Below are positions 1 to 9,077 of a stretch of 64,000 nt of DNA, piece by piece. The DNA is taken from the NCBI GenBank assembly GCA_964540515.1, contig CAZIMS010000009.1, forward strand, positions 57,736 through 121,735, read 5' to 3'. The stretch comes from JAOAGA01 sp964540515. Its GTDB lineage: Bacteria; CALINM01. The position numbers were made by a program, and so were the translations under genes. Below the pieces are notes generated by a model that saw only the letters and a list, made by a program, of their open reading frames with translations, did no database searches and was not told where the DNA came from. Positions within the stretch are counted from its first letter, which is position 1. Each line of letters opens with the position of its first letter.

Positions 1-310
1 CCTGAGTAAGGTCATTAAGTCTTATTGAAAATGTATCAAGCTGGTTTTTTTGTAGCTGTGCTATGCCTGTCATTGTAGTTGAAAGTTGGCTGGAAAAACT
101 GCTAAAACTGGTTAATTGTTCTTCTCTGCTTTTAGAAAACTCCTCTCTTAATGTGCTCGTTATTCTTTCTATATTTTTATCAAGATTTGATATTAAAAGC
201 TTTAATTCTATCGATGAGTTTAAAAGCTCTCTATCTGCTTGTCTTTTAAAAAGAAGAAAGGAGTTAACAATAAGAATTAGTAAAACTAATCCCAGAAGTA
301 TCTCAATCAT
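1..310 (-). CDS. rmuC: RmuC DNA recombination-limiting protein, N-terminal part (runs off the window edge)
   Basis: Only the first ~103 residues are present; the frame is open to base 1. It starts at the ATG at 310, preceded by a GGAG ribosome site. The N-terminus is a hydrophobic anchor (MIEILLGLVLLILIV), followed by a charged helical stretch likely to be coiled coil. The visible end, QLQKNQLDTFSIRLNDLTQ, is the conserved stretch that precedes the nuclease-like core in RmuC. Family members are membrane-anchored predicted nucleases that limit recombination at inverted repeats. The catalytic core lies outside the window. yajQ follows upstream on the same strand, 20 bases away, so the two may be co-transcribed. 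Confidence 0.85.
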   Translation of the reverse strand, partial: MIEILLGLVLLILIVNSFLLFKRQADRELLNSSIELKLLISNLDKNIERITSTLREEFSKSREEQLTSFSSFSSQLSTTMTGIAQLQKNQLDTFSIRLNDLTQ

Positions 311-330
311 ATTGTCTCCTGATTTTGTAT

Positions 331-819
331 TTAGTCTCTGTAGTTAACAAACTGAAGAGGTACTTTAAAATCTATGGACTTTAGATGGGCTATAACAGTT
401 TGAAGATCATCAATCTTTTTCCCAGAAACTCTTAACTCATCTCCCATTATCTGAGTCTGAACTTTAAGCTTTGTGTCTTTGATTATTTTTGAGAGTTCCT
501 TCATCTCATCTTGTGAGAGTCCCTGTTTTATCTTGATTTTTTGCCTTACCGTATCACCAGAAGCTTTCTCAACCTTTCCGAGATCCAATGACTTGAGTGA
601 GACATTTCTTTTTATAAACTTTGATTTAAGGATCTCTAAAACTGCATTTAACTTAAAATCATCATCGGCAATAACAGTTATCTCGTCCTTAGAGGTAAGC
701 TCTACAGAAGATTTTGACCCTCTAAAATCATATCGGGTCTCAATCTCCTTCTTTGTCTGATTTACAGCGTTATCAACCTCTTGTAGGTTTACCTTTGAAA
801 CAATATCAAAACTTGGCAT
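331..819 (-). CDS. yajQ: YajQ family (UPF0234) nucleotide/cyclic-di-GMP-binding protein
   Basis: 162 residues, the normal family length, with the family opening MPSFDIVSKVNLQEVDNAVN and the YDFRGSKSS segment. The fold is two ferredoxin-like domains. Some YajQ homologues bind c-di-GMP and act with a transcription factor; the role here is inferred only. No Shine-Dalgarno sequence precedes the ATG. A TATAAA box ends 6 bases before it, with TTGTTT 17 bases further upstream (826-854), so the mRNA may be leaderless. The HD-GYP/GGDEF protein at 25.8-27.2 kb makes c-di-GMP signalling plausible in this cell. Confidence 0.92.
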   Translation of the reverse strand: MPSFDIVSKVNLQEVDNAVNQTKKEIETRYDFRGSKSSVELTSKDEITVIADDDFKLNAVLEILKSKFIKRNVSLKSLDLGKVEKASGDTVRQKIKIKQGLSQDEMKELSKIIKDTKLKVQTQIMGDELRVSGKKIDDLQTVIAHLKSIDFKVPLQFVNYRD

Positions 820-975
820 AAGAAATTTATATCAAAAACCAGAAAAAAAAACAATTGCTAAATTATCAGTAATAAACATTGTGTAAAGCAACATAAAGCA
901 TGTTGGTATTAGTAGAGCATTGGATTACAGAAAAATATTTGACGAAAATATTGATTTTGGGTAAGGTGTTATACA

Positions 976-1629
976 ATGATAGATAGAAATTATAGATCTT
1001 TCTATGAAGAGCTTTTTAGGGAGGTACTCTCAAAAGCACCAAAGAGTTATTTTGATGAAGCTGCTTTGCCTTCCTATACGCATCAAAATAAGCTAATGTC
1101 ACATCTTTTTTGGAGTAGATTAGATTGGGCTTTTTATCTTGCAGGAGAGATAAAAGGTAAAAAGGTTTTGGATTTTGGTGCAGGAGGAGGGGTAACTTTT
1201 AAGTATTTAGCAGATAATAAAGCTCAAATATATGCCTGTGAGAAGGAGTTTTATCTGCTCACAGAGATGGTAGCAAAGGCTTTAAAGATAAATATTCCTG
1301 TTTTTAAAGATATTATGGAAATAGAAGAAAACATTAAATTTGATGTGTTTTTTGCTCTTGATGTATTTGAACATATAGAGGATATAAATCCAATTTTAGA
1401 TAAGATGTTAAGGCTCTCTCATAGGGATACAAAGTTTGTAGTATCAGGACCTACTGAAAGCATTTTATATAAATTCGGAAGATTTTTAGCTGGTTTTAAA
1501 GGACATTACCACGTTAAAAATATCTATGATATTGAGAAAGATTTAAGAAATAGAGGTTTTAAATTATTAAAACTCAAAAGACTTTATTTGCCTATTACTC
1601 TCTTTAGAGTTTCTTTATGGGGAACTTAG
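976..1629 (+). CDS. Class I SAM-dependent methyltransferase
   Basis: 217 residues with a Rossmann methyltransferase core. The glycine-rich SAM loop is VLDFGAGGG at residues 64-72, an acidic residue ends strand 2 (YACEKE), and FALDVFEHIED is the post-I motif common to UbiE/COQ5-type enzymes that act on small molecules. The substrate cannot be read from the sequence. An AAGGTG ribosome site lies about 7 bases before the ATG. The next gene follows after 32 bases. The C-terminal third (residues 160-217) is basic and hydrophobic, which could mean a lipid-like substrate; this is weak inference. Confidence 0.75.
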   Translation: MIDRNYRSFYEELFREVLSKAPKSYFDEAALPSYTHQNKLMSHLFWSRLDWAFYLAGEIKGKKVLDFGAGGGVTFKYLADNKAQIYACEKEFYLLTEMVAKALKINIPVFKDIMEIEENIKFDVFFALDVFEHIEDINPILDKMLRLSHRDTKFVVSGPTESILYKFGRFLAGFKGHYHVKNIYDIEKDLRNRGFKLLKLKRLYLPITLFRVSLWGT

Positions 1630-1661
1630 CCTCTTATTGGAGTTATGATTTTAAAATATAA

Positions 1662-2153
1662 ATGCTGAAAATGAGTGAGAATATATATAAGTTAGATAGT
1701 ATTTTTGAAAAGATTAAAAAGAACTTAAAGATAACAGAAAGTTATGATTTGGGTAAGGTCTGGGAAGAGGTTGTTGGTGATATTGTCTCACATATTTCTT
1801 TGCCAGTCTCGTTCTATGAAGGAAAACTTACAGTTTCTGTAAAAGATCCTATCTGGATGAATCAACTAAATCTTATGAAGAAGCAGATTATTCCTATGAT
1901 TAATCAAAAGGTAGGTAAAGAGCTTGTTAAGGATATTAAGTTCAAGGTGGAGTTTATAGGATCTAAAAAAAAGAATGAAAAAACAGAGAGATATCTATCT
2001 CTTGACGATGTTGAGTTAAAAAAGGAGGACTTGACATTTATCGAAAACTCTATTTCTCCAATCAAAGATGATGATTTAAGAGAATCTTTAAAGAAATTAT
2101 TTACAGTTGTACTCAAGAGGAGATATCTCGACGAAAAAAAGGAGGGAGAATAG
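1662..2153 (+). CDS. DUF721 / DciA-like protein
   Basis: 163 residues. Residues ~10-105 match the DUF721 pattern: an amphipathic N-terminal helix, a W-x-x-VVGD-I segment (VWEEVVGDIVSHIS), the strand KLTVSVKDPIWMNQL and a helix LMKKQIIPMINQKVG. DUF721 includes DciA, which loads the replicative DnaB helicase in bacteria lacking DnaC-type loaders. The C-terminal ~55 residues are charged and lineage-specific. ATG at 1671 is an alternative start, and neither start has a clear ribosome site. The last 41 bases overlap the end of the convergent trmN6-like gene. Confidence 0.7.
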   Translation: MLKMSENIYKLDSIFEKIKKNLKITESYDLGKVWEEVVGDIVSHISLPVSFYEGKLTVSVKDPIWMNQLNLMKKQIIPMINQKVGKELVKDIKFKVEFIGSKKKNEKTERYLSLDDVELKKEDLTFIENSISPIKDDDLRESLKKLFTVVLKRRYLDEKKEGE

Positions 2154-2793
2154 TTACCCCCTTCCCACCTTTTTTTACCCCCTCGACGAGAACAAGGTTT
2201 GCCTTTTTTTCTTTGTTAGGATAGATAGGAAGGATTTTTTTTGGCTCAAGGTGGTAATGTCTCATATAATAAAACAAATCCGTCAGCCTCTCTGCAAGAA
2301 AAGAGACATAAATTCTTCCTTTATCTTTTAAAATTCTTGCTGAGGTAATAATCAGATCTTCTACGCCACCATATTTCTCGTGTCTTGAGATGGCAATGGT
2401 TAAATTTTTACTGATTCTTCCTTCTCCCTCTTTTCTATATGGTGGGTTAGAAACAACTACATCAAAGAAATGATTAAAATTTTTGGGTAGCTCTCTGTAA
2501 TCTAAGTTTATTGGCTCAAAACAGGGAGTAAGAGAATTATCATCAATATTTTTTTTTAAATAATTAAATAATTCCGGCTGTATTTCTATGGGATAGTATT
2601 TAGCTAAGTTAAATTTTTTGCATAATATTAATGATATGAGACCAACTCCAGCGCCAAGATCTGCCACGTTGCTCTTTTCCTTGATATTTTCGATGAAATT
2701 ACAGACAAGTATAGAGTCCTCATTATATCGATAAGATTCAATGGGTTGTGAGATTTTTAGATCTAAATCTTTGATATAATCAACCGTTTCCAT
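2113..2793 (-). CDS. trmN6: tRNA1(Val) adenine-37 N6-methyltransferase-like protein
   Basis: 226 residues. A SAM-binding loop (VADLGAGVGLISLIL) is followed by the amino-methyltransferase motif SNPPYRKEG (NPPY), which is typical of enzymes that methylate exocyclic nitrogens of adenine. The N-terminal YNEDSILVCNFI also fits TrmN6/YfiC. The expected product is m6A37 in tRNA-Val1. It is the last gene of a five-gene minus-strand operon, and its start overlaps the end of the DUF1015 gene by 14 bases. The C-terminal end is convergently overlapped by the DciA-like gene. Other NPPY methyltransferases remain possible. Confidence 0.75.
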   Translation of the reverse strand: METVDYIKDLDLKISQPIESYRYNEDSILVCNFIENIKEKSNVADLGAGVGLISLILCKKFNLAKYYPIEIQPELFNYLKKNIDDNSLTPCFEPINLDYRELPKNFNHFFDVVVSNPPYRKEGEGRISKNLTIAISRHEKYGGVEDLIITSARILKDKGRIYVSFLAERLTDLFYYMRHYHLEPKKILPIYPNKEKKANLVLVEGVKKGGKGVTILPPFFRRDISS

Positions 2794-4072
2794 CTAAGGT
2801 ATATATTACTGCTCCTGATGGAATTTTTGGATAGAAGTATGTGGATTTTTGGGGCATTGTTTCTTTTATATCAATAACTTTTTTTAAGTTTTCAGCCTTT
2901 GGATTTTGCAAGATAAAGGCTAACTTAATCTTTCCCTTTGATACAAGCTCCATAGCACAGAAGGCATCCTTACTGTAAGAAATTTTTTGCTGGTTTATTA
3001 AATCCTCCTCTGTTATTTTTAAGGCAGGTTTAAGAATTCCGTGAAAAAGCACGTTTACATCAAGAATCTTAAGTGTTTCAGGCATGTTTTCTGGAAAAAA
3101 CTTATCTATTTTATTTTTGAGCCTCTCAATAAGAATTAACTGGTCCTTTGTAACAGCTATAAAAGCAACTTCTGATAAAGTGTTTATCCTACAGAGAAGT
3201 TCTTTTAGATTGTTTTTACTATGATAGGAGATAGAAAAGTTATTTGTTAGAAAATTGAAGAAATCTAACTCATCATAATGTATGTCATTTACTAACCTAT
3301 GGGTGGGAAGTATTAACATATTTGGGTCTTTAAGGTTAGCAAAGTACATTAATGTGTAGTTTACTTTACCATTCTCTGGATATTTAGTGCTAAGTTCTTT
3401 CTTTACTCGGAGAGCAGTTTCGTATCTATGATGTCCATCAGCTATTATCAACCTTTTTTGTGAAATTATTTGAGCTATCTCTTTATTAATTTTTTCGTCG
3501 GTAGATAAATAGAAGGTATTATTAACGTTTTGATAATCTGTATAGGAAAAAAGTTCTTCAAAGGTATTGTCTTTTAATATTTTTTCAATGGTCATATCTT
3601 GGTCCTCATAAACTGAGTAGACTGCACTAAAATAGGCATTACAAGCCAATGTTAGCCTAAATCTGTCTTCTTTTGGACCTGTCTGGGTCTTTTCATGGGG
3701 CATTATCGTCTCAGGACTGTAATCAGAAAGTCTATAAAGCCCATAAAAGCCATATTTTTCAAAATCTTTTCCGTTAAAGGTAAAGTTTTGCTTAAGGATA
3801 TAAAAGGCTGGTTTTGAAGTTCTTATTAAGATATTGTTTTTTAGCCACTCTTGAAATGTTTTATTTGCCCTTGTATATACGTTATTGAACTCGTTGTCGT
3901 TTTCGTATCTTTTGCCAAGATCAATCCTTATAAAGTTGTAACTATTTCTATTATAGAAATCTTCTTGCATTTTTTTATCAATGATATCATAAGGAGGTGT
4001 AAGGACCTCAGATAAGTCTTTAATTAGTTCTTTATTATACAAAACTCCTTTAAAGGGCTTAATTTCGTTCAC
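2780..4072 (-). CDS. DUF1015 family protein
   Basis: 430 residues, full length for DUF1015. It starts at a GTG with an AGGAGG site 5 bases upstream. Recognisable family segments are LTPPYDIID near residue 25, the MPHEKTQ/GPKEDR stretch at ~130-140, and IIADGHHRYETAL around residue 215, which looks like the active centre. Family members often sit beside serine or sugar metabolism genes and some are described as SerC-associated kinases; no function can be fixed here. It lies between a GH57 glycosidase and trmN6 in one operon. Confidence 0.8.
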   Translation of the reverse strand: MNEIKPFKGVLYNKELIKDLSEVLTPPYDIIDKKMQEDFYNRNSYNFIRIDLGKRYENDNEFNNVYTRANKTFQEWLKNNILIRTSKPAFYILKQNFTFNGKDFEKYGFYGLYRLSDYSPETIMPHEKTQTGPKEDRFRLTLACNAYFSAVYSVYEDQDMTIEKILKDNTFEELFSYTDYQNVNNTFYLSTDEKINKEIAQIISQKRLIIADGHHRYETALRVKKELSTKYPENGKVNYTLMYFANLKDPNMLILPTHRLVNDIHYDELDFFNFLTNNFSISYHSKNNLKELLCRINTLSEVAFIAVTKDQLILIERLKNKIDKFFPENMPETLKILDVNVLFHGILKPALKITEEDLINQQKISYSKDAFCAMELVSKGKIKLAFILQNPKAENLKKVIDIKETMPQKSTYFYPKIPSGAVIYTLDGNG

Positions 4073-4090
4073 AAGTCCTCCTGTCAGTTA

Positions 4091-6256
4091 TTAAGCGTGC
4101 CAGATAATGTCTTCAAAATTTTTAGTAGGCACTGTAATTACTATGTTTCCTCTTATGGGAAATCTAACTGTCTCAGATGTAGCTAAGTTTATGTTTATAT
4201 AAAGAGGTATTAGTTCATCCTCTGAGACATTAAGAAGGGAGAGAGGTATTTTTATCTCAAGTATTTTCTCAAAGGCGCTTTCAATCTCAGTTGTATTATT
4301 TCCATTTCTTAAGACAAAGGTTGATTTTTTTTCAGTATCTATTTTGCCTAATATGGAGACATCTTTTGAAGGTATTGTTATATTTATATCAAGAGGAAAA
4401 TATTCGCTATGATTAAGGAAACCATTCTCTGGGTCAATCCTTAAGAAAATATTATCTGTATCGAAGCCTACTAGTAACTCCTCGAAATATATAGTACTTC
4501 TATGCATAGCTAATCCATATTTTTTTAAGTTAAAACTACCAGAGCCAAGCCATTCGAAATAGCTTGATATCCTGCCATCAATCTTTGGTTTAATGAAACT
4601 TAAAATTTCTTTATCGGGCTTTATATCTTTTTCTTTCTTGACAATTGGTGAGTTTATGCTTTCAGGATAGTTTATTCCGAGTTTTATATAAATATCTTTA
4701 ATATACTTCCTAAAGAGCTCATCAAACTCAAGCTCAAACTCAGTAGAATGTTCATCACCATACCACCAACACCAATCACTACCTTCTGCTATATAAAGAC
4801 TTTCCATAATTTCTGACAATTTTTCTGAACTAATCTTATTTTTATTTTCATCGATAATTTTCCTCACATCACTTAGATGATCCCATGCTTGATTGTCTTC
4901 GGGGTGACCAATCCATATTTTAAAGTTACCGTTTATCCAAGAGCCAGGGTGTATCTCGTATAGTGGTTCAGAGTTAGAATATTTCTCAATGTATTCACTA
5001 AAAGTTATCATGTTTATATCTTGAGCTTTTTCAATAGCATTATACAAACTCATCAAGAAATCGTAGCCATCATTTGGATAAAACTCCCATGCGTTTTCAC
5101 CATCAAGAATTATGGAAACAATATTGTTTTCATAATTAATAAATTTTTTTATGTTTCTTAAGCTGTTTAAAAAATGCTCTACCGCATCTTTTGGATTGTA
5201 TTTACTGTAAACAAAACCTATATTATCAGAGAGCCTATGGTCTCTAAAGAAAAGCTCAACTTTCTTATCCCCATAAGGAAAATGATAGGATTTAAATAAT
5301 TGTTGAGGAGTAAGATGATCCAACCATTTGTCCCTTATTTTAAGTGAGTTCAACAATACAGTCTCATCTGTTGCTGTCCACCTAATCTCTTCATCAATCA
5401 TTATCTTTAAAGTGTCATTGCTTATAGAACCTTCAGAGGGCCACATCCCTTGTGGAACCTTATTTAGGTTTATTTTTAGGTATTCTTTAGACTTTTTTAT
5501 TTGATTTATAGCATCTTCGCTCCAAGCAAAAGGTTTAGGAAGCTTTGTGGATGTATCTGACTGGAGAGCAACTCTATTATCAATGAGAAGAGGTAGTATA
5601 GGGTGATAAAAAGGTGAAAAACTAACTTCTATACGATTTTCTGAATAAGCTTTTCTATAGGAGCTTATAATTTTTCCCATTATCTCATAGTGCTTCTTAA
5701 TGAGCTCTTCTTTTTCAGAGGTGCTGTATCCTCTCCCTTTTTTCTTTAATTCTGAGAGAAAGGGGTCTTTATTTATATGGGTTGGGTCTGTCCAGACCAA
5801 ATTAAACAATACTTGTAGATCTAAAAAATCTTGTTTAAAAAAATATCTTTGTACTTCTGAGAGTTTGCTTTCATCTAAATCTTTCCCTCTTTTTGATAAC
5901 AACTCATAATATCTTGGTATAGGTTTAATCATTAACTCCCAGTTTGCCATGAAGAAATCTTTTAGAATTATACTTTTTTCATAGGGAGTAAGATCTTGGG
6001 GGTCCTTTAATGTAAGCTCTAAATGATACTCTGAAACTCCCATAAGGTACATTTCTATCTGTTTTAATAAAGAAGGTGTGAGATTAAAGATGGGCTTAAC
6101 TTTTTCAAAGCCTTCCAATATCTCAAGCATATCAAGATAGTCTTTAGTGCAGTGTAGTCTAACCCAGGGCATGCGAAATTTTTTTATTTCTGGGTCATAA
6201 TATATAGGTTGATGCATGTGCCATAATAAGGCTATATTTAACGGGTAGTGATGCAT
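4091..6256 (-). CDS. Glycoside hydrolase family 57 protein (amylase / glucanotransferase type)
   Basis: 721 residues with the GH57 signatures in order: HMHQP at residues 13-17; GMWPSEGSIS mid-protein, whose Glu is the expected nucleophile; and ILDGENAWEFY, whose Asp is the expected acid/base. A C-terminal beta-rich domain follows, as in long cytoplasmic GH57 enzymes acting on alpha-1,4 glucans. No signal peptide is seen, so it probably acts on intracellular glycogen or maltodextrin. The start codon shares one base (TAATG) with the stop of the PaaK-type gene, indicating translational coupling. Exact specificity (amylase, 4-alpha-glucanotransferase or branching) is not decided by these motifs. 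Confidence 0.88.
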   Translation of the reverse strand: MHHYPLNIALLWHMHQPIYYDPEIKKFRMPWVRLHCTKDYLDMLEILEGFEKVKPIFNLTPSLLKQIEMYLMGVSEYHLELTLKDPQDLTPYEKSIILKDFFMANWELMIKPIPRYYELLSKRGKDLDESKLSEVQRYFFKQDFLDLQVLFNLVWTDPTHINKDPFLSELKKKGRGYSTSEKEELIKKHYEIMGKIISSYRKAYSENRIEVSFSPFYHPILPLLIDNRVALQSDTSTKLPKPFAWSEDAINQIKKSKEYLKINLNKVPQGMWPSEGSISNDTLKIMIDEEIRWTATDETVLLNSLKIRDKWLDHLTPQQLFKSYHFPYGDKKVELFFRDHRLSDNIGFVYSKYNPKDAVEHFLNSLRNIKKFINYENNIVSIILDGENAWEFYPNDGYDFLMSLYNAIEKAQDINMITFSEYIEKYSNSEPLYEIHPGSWINGNFKIWIGHPEDNQAWDHLSDVRKIIDENKNKISSEKLSEIMESLYIAEGSDWCWWYGDEHSTEFELEFDELFRKYIKDIYIKLGINYPESINSPIVKKEKDIKPDKEILSFIKPKIDGRISSYFEWLGSGSFNLKKYGLAMHRSTIYFEELLVGFDTDNIFLRIDPENGFLNHSEYFPLDINITIPSKDVSILGKIDTEKKSTFVLRNGNNTTEIESAFEKILEIKIPLSLLNVSEDELIPLYININLATSETVRFPIRGNIVITVPTKNFEDIIWHA

Positions 6257-7563
6257 TAATTCTTTGGCCTTTTATCTATTACTCTTTTTGCTTTTCCTTC
6301 AACTTTAGGGAGACTATCTTGAGGAAGCAAGGTAATGTCTAGAGATAAACCCAGTACTGCCAGTATAGATTCTTTAATTTTTTTATGGAGATCTTCTTTT
6401 TTCTTTGGGTTATTGTATATCTCCTTCTCTATCTCTATTTGTAACTCCAGAGAATCAAGTCTTCCTCTTTTATCAACAATAAGCTGATATTGATGTTTCA
6501 CCCCTTCAATTGAAAATACAACATCTTCTATCTGTGATGGGAAGACATTCACACCTTTTATAATTAACATATCGTCACTTCTGCCTTTGACCCTTTCCAT
6601 TCTGCACATTGTTCTACCACAAGAACACTTTTCATAGTTAAGAATAGTTAAGTCTTTAGTTCTATATCTAATAAGGGGTAGGGCTTCCTTACTAAGTGTT
6701 GTAGCCACAAGCTCACCTTTTTGTCCTTCCTTTAGAACATCCAGTGTTTCACCATCTATAATCTCGGGTATAAAGTGGTCTTCCCAAATATGAAGTCCAC
6801 TCTTAAAAACACACTCTCCTGAAAAACCAGGACCTATTATCTCAGAAAGTCCGTAGTTATCAGTTGCTAAGATCCCCATTTTCTCTTCTATCTCTTTTCT
6901 CATGCTTTCGGACCAGGGTTCAGCCCCAAAAAAACCTAGTTTAAGCCCTAATTTTTTTAAATCAAAACCCATCTCCACGGCAGTGTCGTATATCTGTAAG
7001 GCATAGGAAGGGGTACAGACAAGTGCTGTAGTTTTAAAATCTCTAATAGTCAAAATCTGTCTTTGCGTATTACCTGTAGATATTGGTATTACAGTAGCCC
7101 CAACTCTCTCTGCACCATAATGCATCCCAAAAGCTCCAGTAAAAAGACTATAGCCAAAGGCTATCTGTACAATATCCTTATTGGTTAATCCACCAGCAGT
7201 AAGCACCCGTGCTGTTAACTCTGACCATGTTTTTATATCATTTCTTGTATAGCCTACAACTGTTGGTATCCCAGTAGTACCCGAAGAGGAGTGTACTCTT
7301 ACAACCTTTCTTAATGGTTCTGCAAAAAGGCCATAGGGAAATGCTTTTCTTAGATCATCCTTTGTGGTAAAAGGCAGCTTTGAGAGATCTGATAATTTTT
7401 TTATGTCCTTAGGCTTTACACCAGCTTTGTCAAATTTCTCTTTATATAGGGGGACATTTCTATAAACTTTTTCAACGACATACTTTAATCTTTCTAGTTG
7501 ATGAGATTCAAGCTCTTTTCTTGATAGGCATTCTCTTTTTTTGTTGAAATAGTTAACTTTCAT
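6256..7563 (-). CDS. Phenylacetate-CoA ligase family protein (PaaK-like)
   Basis: An adenylate-forming enzyme of the PaaK family: the P-loop is SSSGTTGIPTVVGYT, the mid-motif is TDNYGLSEIIGPG, the hinge region is YRTKDLTIL, and a PaaK-type C-terminal domain carries KGVNVFPSQIED. It should convert an aromatic acid to its CoA thioester via an acyl-AMP. In anaerobes these also activate indoleacetate and related arylacetates from amino-acid breakdown. I chose the ATG at 7563 over the TTG two codons upstream. No other aromatic catabolism genes are near; its operon partners are a TPR protein and a glycosidase. Confidence 0.85.
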   Translation of the reverse strand: MKVNYFNKKRECLSRKELESHQLERLKYVVEKVYRNVPLYKEKFDKAGVKPKDIKKLSDLSKLPFTTKDDLRKAFPYGLFAEPLRKVVRVHSSSGTTGIPTVVGYTRNDIKTWSELTARVLTAGGLTNKDIVQIAFGYSLFTGAFGMHYGAERVGATVIPISTGNTQRQILTIRDFKTTALVCTPSYALQIYDTAVEMGFDLKKLGLKLGFFGAEPWSESMRKEIEEKMGILATDNYGLSEIIGPGFSGECVFKSGLHIWEDHFIPEIIDGETLDVLKEGQKGELVATTLSKEALPLIRYRTKDLTILNYEKCSCGRTMCRMERVKGRSDDMLIIKGVNVFPSQIEDVVFSIEGVKHQYQLIVDKRGRLDSLELQIEIEKEIYNNPKKKEDLHKKIKESILAVLGLSLDITLLPQDSLPKVEGKAKRVIDKRPKN

Positions 7564-7572
7564 AATCAATCA

Positions 7573-8220
7573 CTATAGGTTTGATTTTGATTGAACAAGC
7601 TTGAGAAGATAAAAGTCTGCATTAGATGTTTCCAATTTTTTATAAATCTCTTTGGCTTCTTGAATATTATTTTTCTTCTCTTGGATGAAGGCCTCTTTTA
7701 ACAACATCTCTTCTTTGAGGAACTTTGGAATATTGTTATCAATTGCTTTTGCATATTTTAATGCTTCATCAAGGTTTCCTTCTTTTATTAGTATATCAAC
7801 CATAAGAATCCTTGCATTTCCTCTTAGATAGGCGTCTTTAATCTTTTCAGCTCTTTTTAGCTCCATCTTTGCATTAGCTAAACTATTTTCTTCTTTATAA
7901 ATCTTGGCAAGAAAAAAAGATGCATAATCCTTAGCATCGGTGAAGCGTGTATTTTTAATATCCCCAAGAAGCTTCTTTCGATTAGTGAGGTCTGTCTCAT
8001 CTAATGCTTTTGATAACTGAGCAAAACCAGATACGTTTACCTTTCTAACATAATAAAAGGAAAAGCTTGTTATTAAAACTAAAATTATTGCTATAACGGA
8101 GCCAATAAGAAAGGTTGACTCATTTTTTTTTATATATTCTAGTACTTTGGCGCTAAAGGTTATAAACTCGTCTGGTTGCTTCAAAACAGTTTTTTTAGAG
8201 ACCTTTATCTTTTTTGTCAT
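7573..8220 (-). CDS. YfgM-like membrane-anchored TPR protein
   Basis: 215 residues. There is a basic N-terminal cytoplasmic tail, one transmembrane helix at about residues 38-57 (TFLIGSVIAIILVLITSF), and then tetratricopeptide-like helical hairpins at 85-205. The layout matches YfgM/TPR_21 proteins, which are ancillary to the Sec translocon and periplasmic chaperones. First gene of the operon running through PaaK, GH57, DUF1015 and trmN6. A GGAGG ribosome site lies 5 bases before the ATG and a good promoter sits at 8253-8281. Confidence 0.65.
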   Translation of the reverse strand: MTKKIKVSKKTVLKQPDEFITFSAKVLEYIKKNESTFLIGSVIAIILVLITSFSFYYVRKVNVSGFAQLSKALDETDLTNRKKLLGDIKNTRFTDAKDYASFFLAKIYKEENSLANAKMELKRAEKIKDAYLRGNARILMVDILIKEGNLDEALKYAKAIDNNIPKFLKEEMLLKEAFIQEKKNNIQEAKEIYKKLETSNADFYLLKLVQSKSNL

Positions 8221-8252
8221 TTATCCTCCAGCTTTTATTTTCATAAGCATTA

Positions 8253-8281
8253 AATATAATTTAAAGAGCTTTTAAAGTCAA
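8253..8281 (-). promoter_or_regulatory. Sigma-70-type promoter of the yfgM-like/paaK/GH57 operon
   Basis: On the minus strand TTGACT (8276-8281) is separated by 17 bases from TATATT (8253-8258). Transcription should start near 8246, giving a leader of about 26 bases that ends in a GGAGG site before the ATG at 8220. The 184-base gap between this gene and the transglutaminase-like gene holds nothing else I recognise. Confidence 0.6.
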
Positions 8282-8404
8282 TAACTCAAAATTTACCCAT
8301 GTAACTTGTTAGGTAGAAGATCCCTATATTATTCAGCTAATATTTTAAGCCCTTTAAACTATACTTACAAAATTTTTAGGAAAAAGAAGAGGTATTTTTT
8401 GCAA

Positions 8405-8992
8405 TTATTGTAATAAATTTAGCTGAGAAACAACAGCGAATCCTGTCTCATTGAAACAGAAGTTTTCTCTTGAACAAAAAATCTTTGAATAGGTACGATT
8501 AGGAAACTGATTAAACTCGAATTTTCCCAAAAGGTCTGTTGTATCTTGTTGATACCACGTTTGGTCAATCTTAACCTCAACCCAGCTATGATCTATTATC
8601 TCCCCTTTCATTTTTATCTGTCCGATTATTATTCTCACATCATCTTTTTCTATGCCTAAGGCTCTATAGAGAGAAGCAAGCAATATTGACTTTCCTAAAC
8701 AATTTGTATATCTGTTAGCTATGGTATTTTGAATAGAGGTATCTGATACCATAGGAAAAAATTCTATAAAATCTCTTACATAGTAGTAGGCTTCTGGTAA
8801 ACTAGTAATTTTAGAAAGGAGTGGTTTAAGCTGCGGTGACTCAGGGGTTATAAGATTTTGATAATTAACAGGTTCAATGGTAATTATACCTTCAAAGCCT
8901 TTATTTTTTTCTTTTTTCCATGTACTCCAGCCTGCAAACAAAAATAGTAATAATAGAAAAAGTGAAATTAAAAATTTCTTAATAATTAGCAC
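8405..8992 (-). CDS. Transglutaminase-like cysteine protease-fold protein, membrane-anchored or exported
   Basis: 195 residues, GTG start. An N-terminal hydrophobic segment (residues 7-21, FLISLFLLLLFLFAG) is a signal anchor or signal peptide. The transglutaminase-like triad is readable: Cys98 in RYTNCLGKS followed by the helix LLASLYRALGI, His135 in IDHSWVEV and Asp150 in YQQDTTD. Such domains act as peptidases or amidases in the envelope; the substrate is unknown. The GTG has no ribosome site. TTTACA-N17-TTAAAT ends 6 bases before it, so translation may start on the 5' end of the mRNA. It stands alone on its strand. Confidence 0.75.
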   Translation of the reverse strand: MLIIKKFLISLFLLLLFLFAGWSTWKKEKNKGFEGIITIEPVNYQNLITPESPQLKPLLSKITSLPEAYYYVRDFIEFFPMVSDTSIQNTIANRYTNCLGKSILLASLYRALGIEKDDVRIIIGQIKMKGEIIDHSWVEVKIDQTWYQQDTTDLLGKFEFNQFPNRTYSKIFCSRENFCFNETGFAVVSQLNLLQ

Positions 8993-8998
8993 TTATTA

Positions 8999-9027
8999 AT
9001 TTAAACAAAAAAAATTTTTTATGTAAA
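8999..9027 (-). promoter_or_regulatory. Promoter of the transglutaminase-like gene, leaderless arrangement
   Basis: Minus strand: TTTACA (9022-9027), 17 bases, TTAAAT (8999-9004), then 6 bases to the GTG at 8992. It is back to back with the promoter of the DUF2769-type gene at 9044-9071, so the 85-base gap is a compact divergent promoter region. Confidence 0.5.
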
Positions 9028-9043
9028 GAAAAATCTATAATTT

Positions 9044-9071
9044 TTGACAAAAAATTTTTTGTGGTTATAAT
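9044..9071 (+). promoter_or_regulatory. Consensus sigma-70 promoter of the DUF2769-type gene
   Basis: TTGACA (9044-9049), 16 bases, TATAAT (9066-9071): both hexamers match the consensus exactly. The expected start of transcription falls on or next to the ATG at 9078, six bases after the -10 box, and no ribosome site is present. Confidence 0.75.
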
Positions 9072-9077
9072 TTGATT

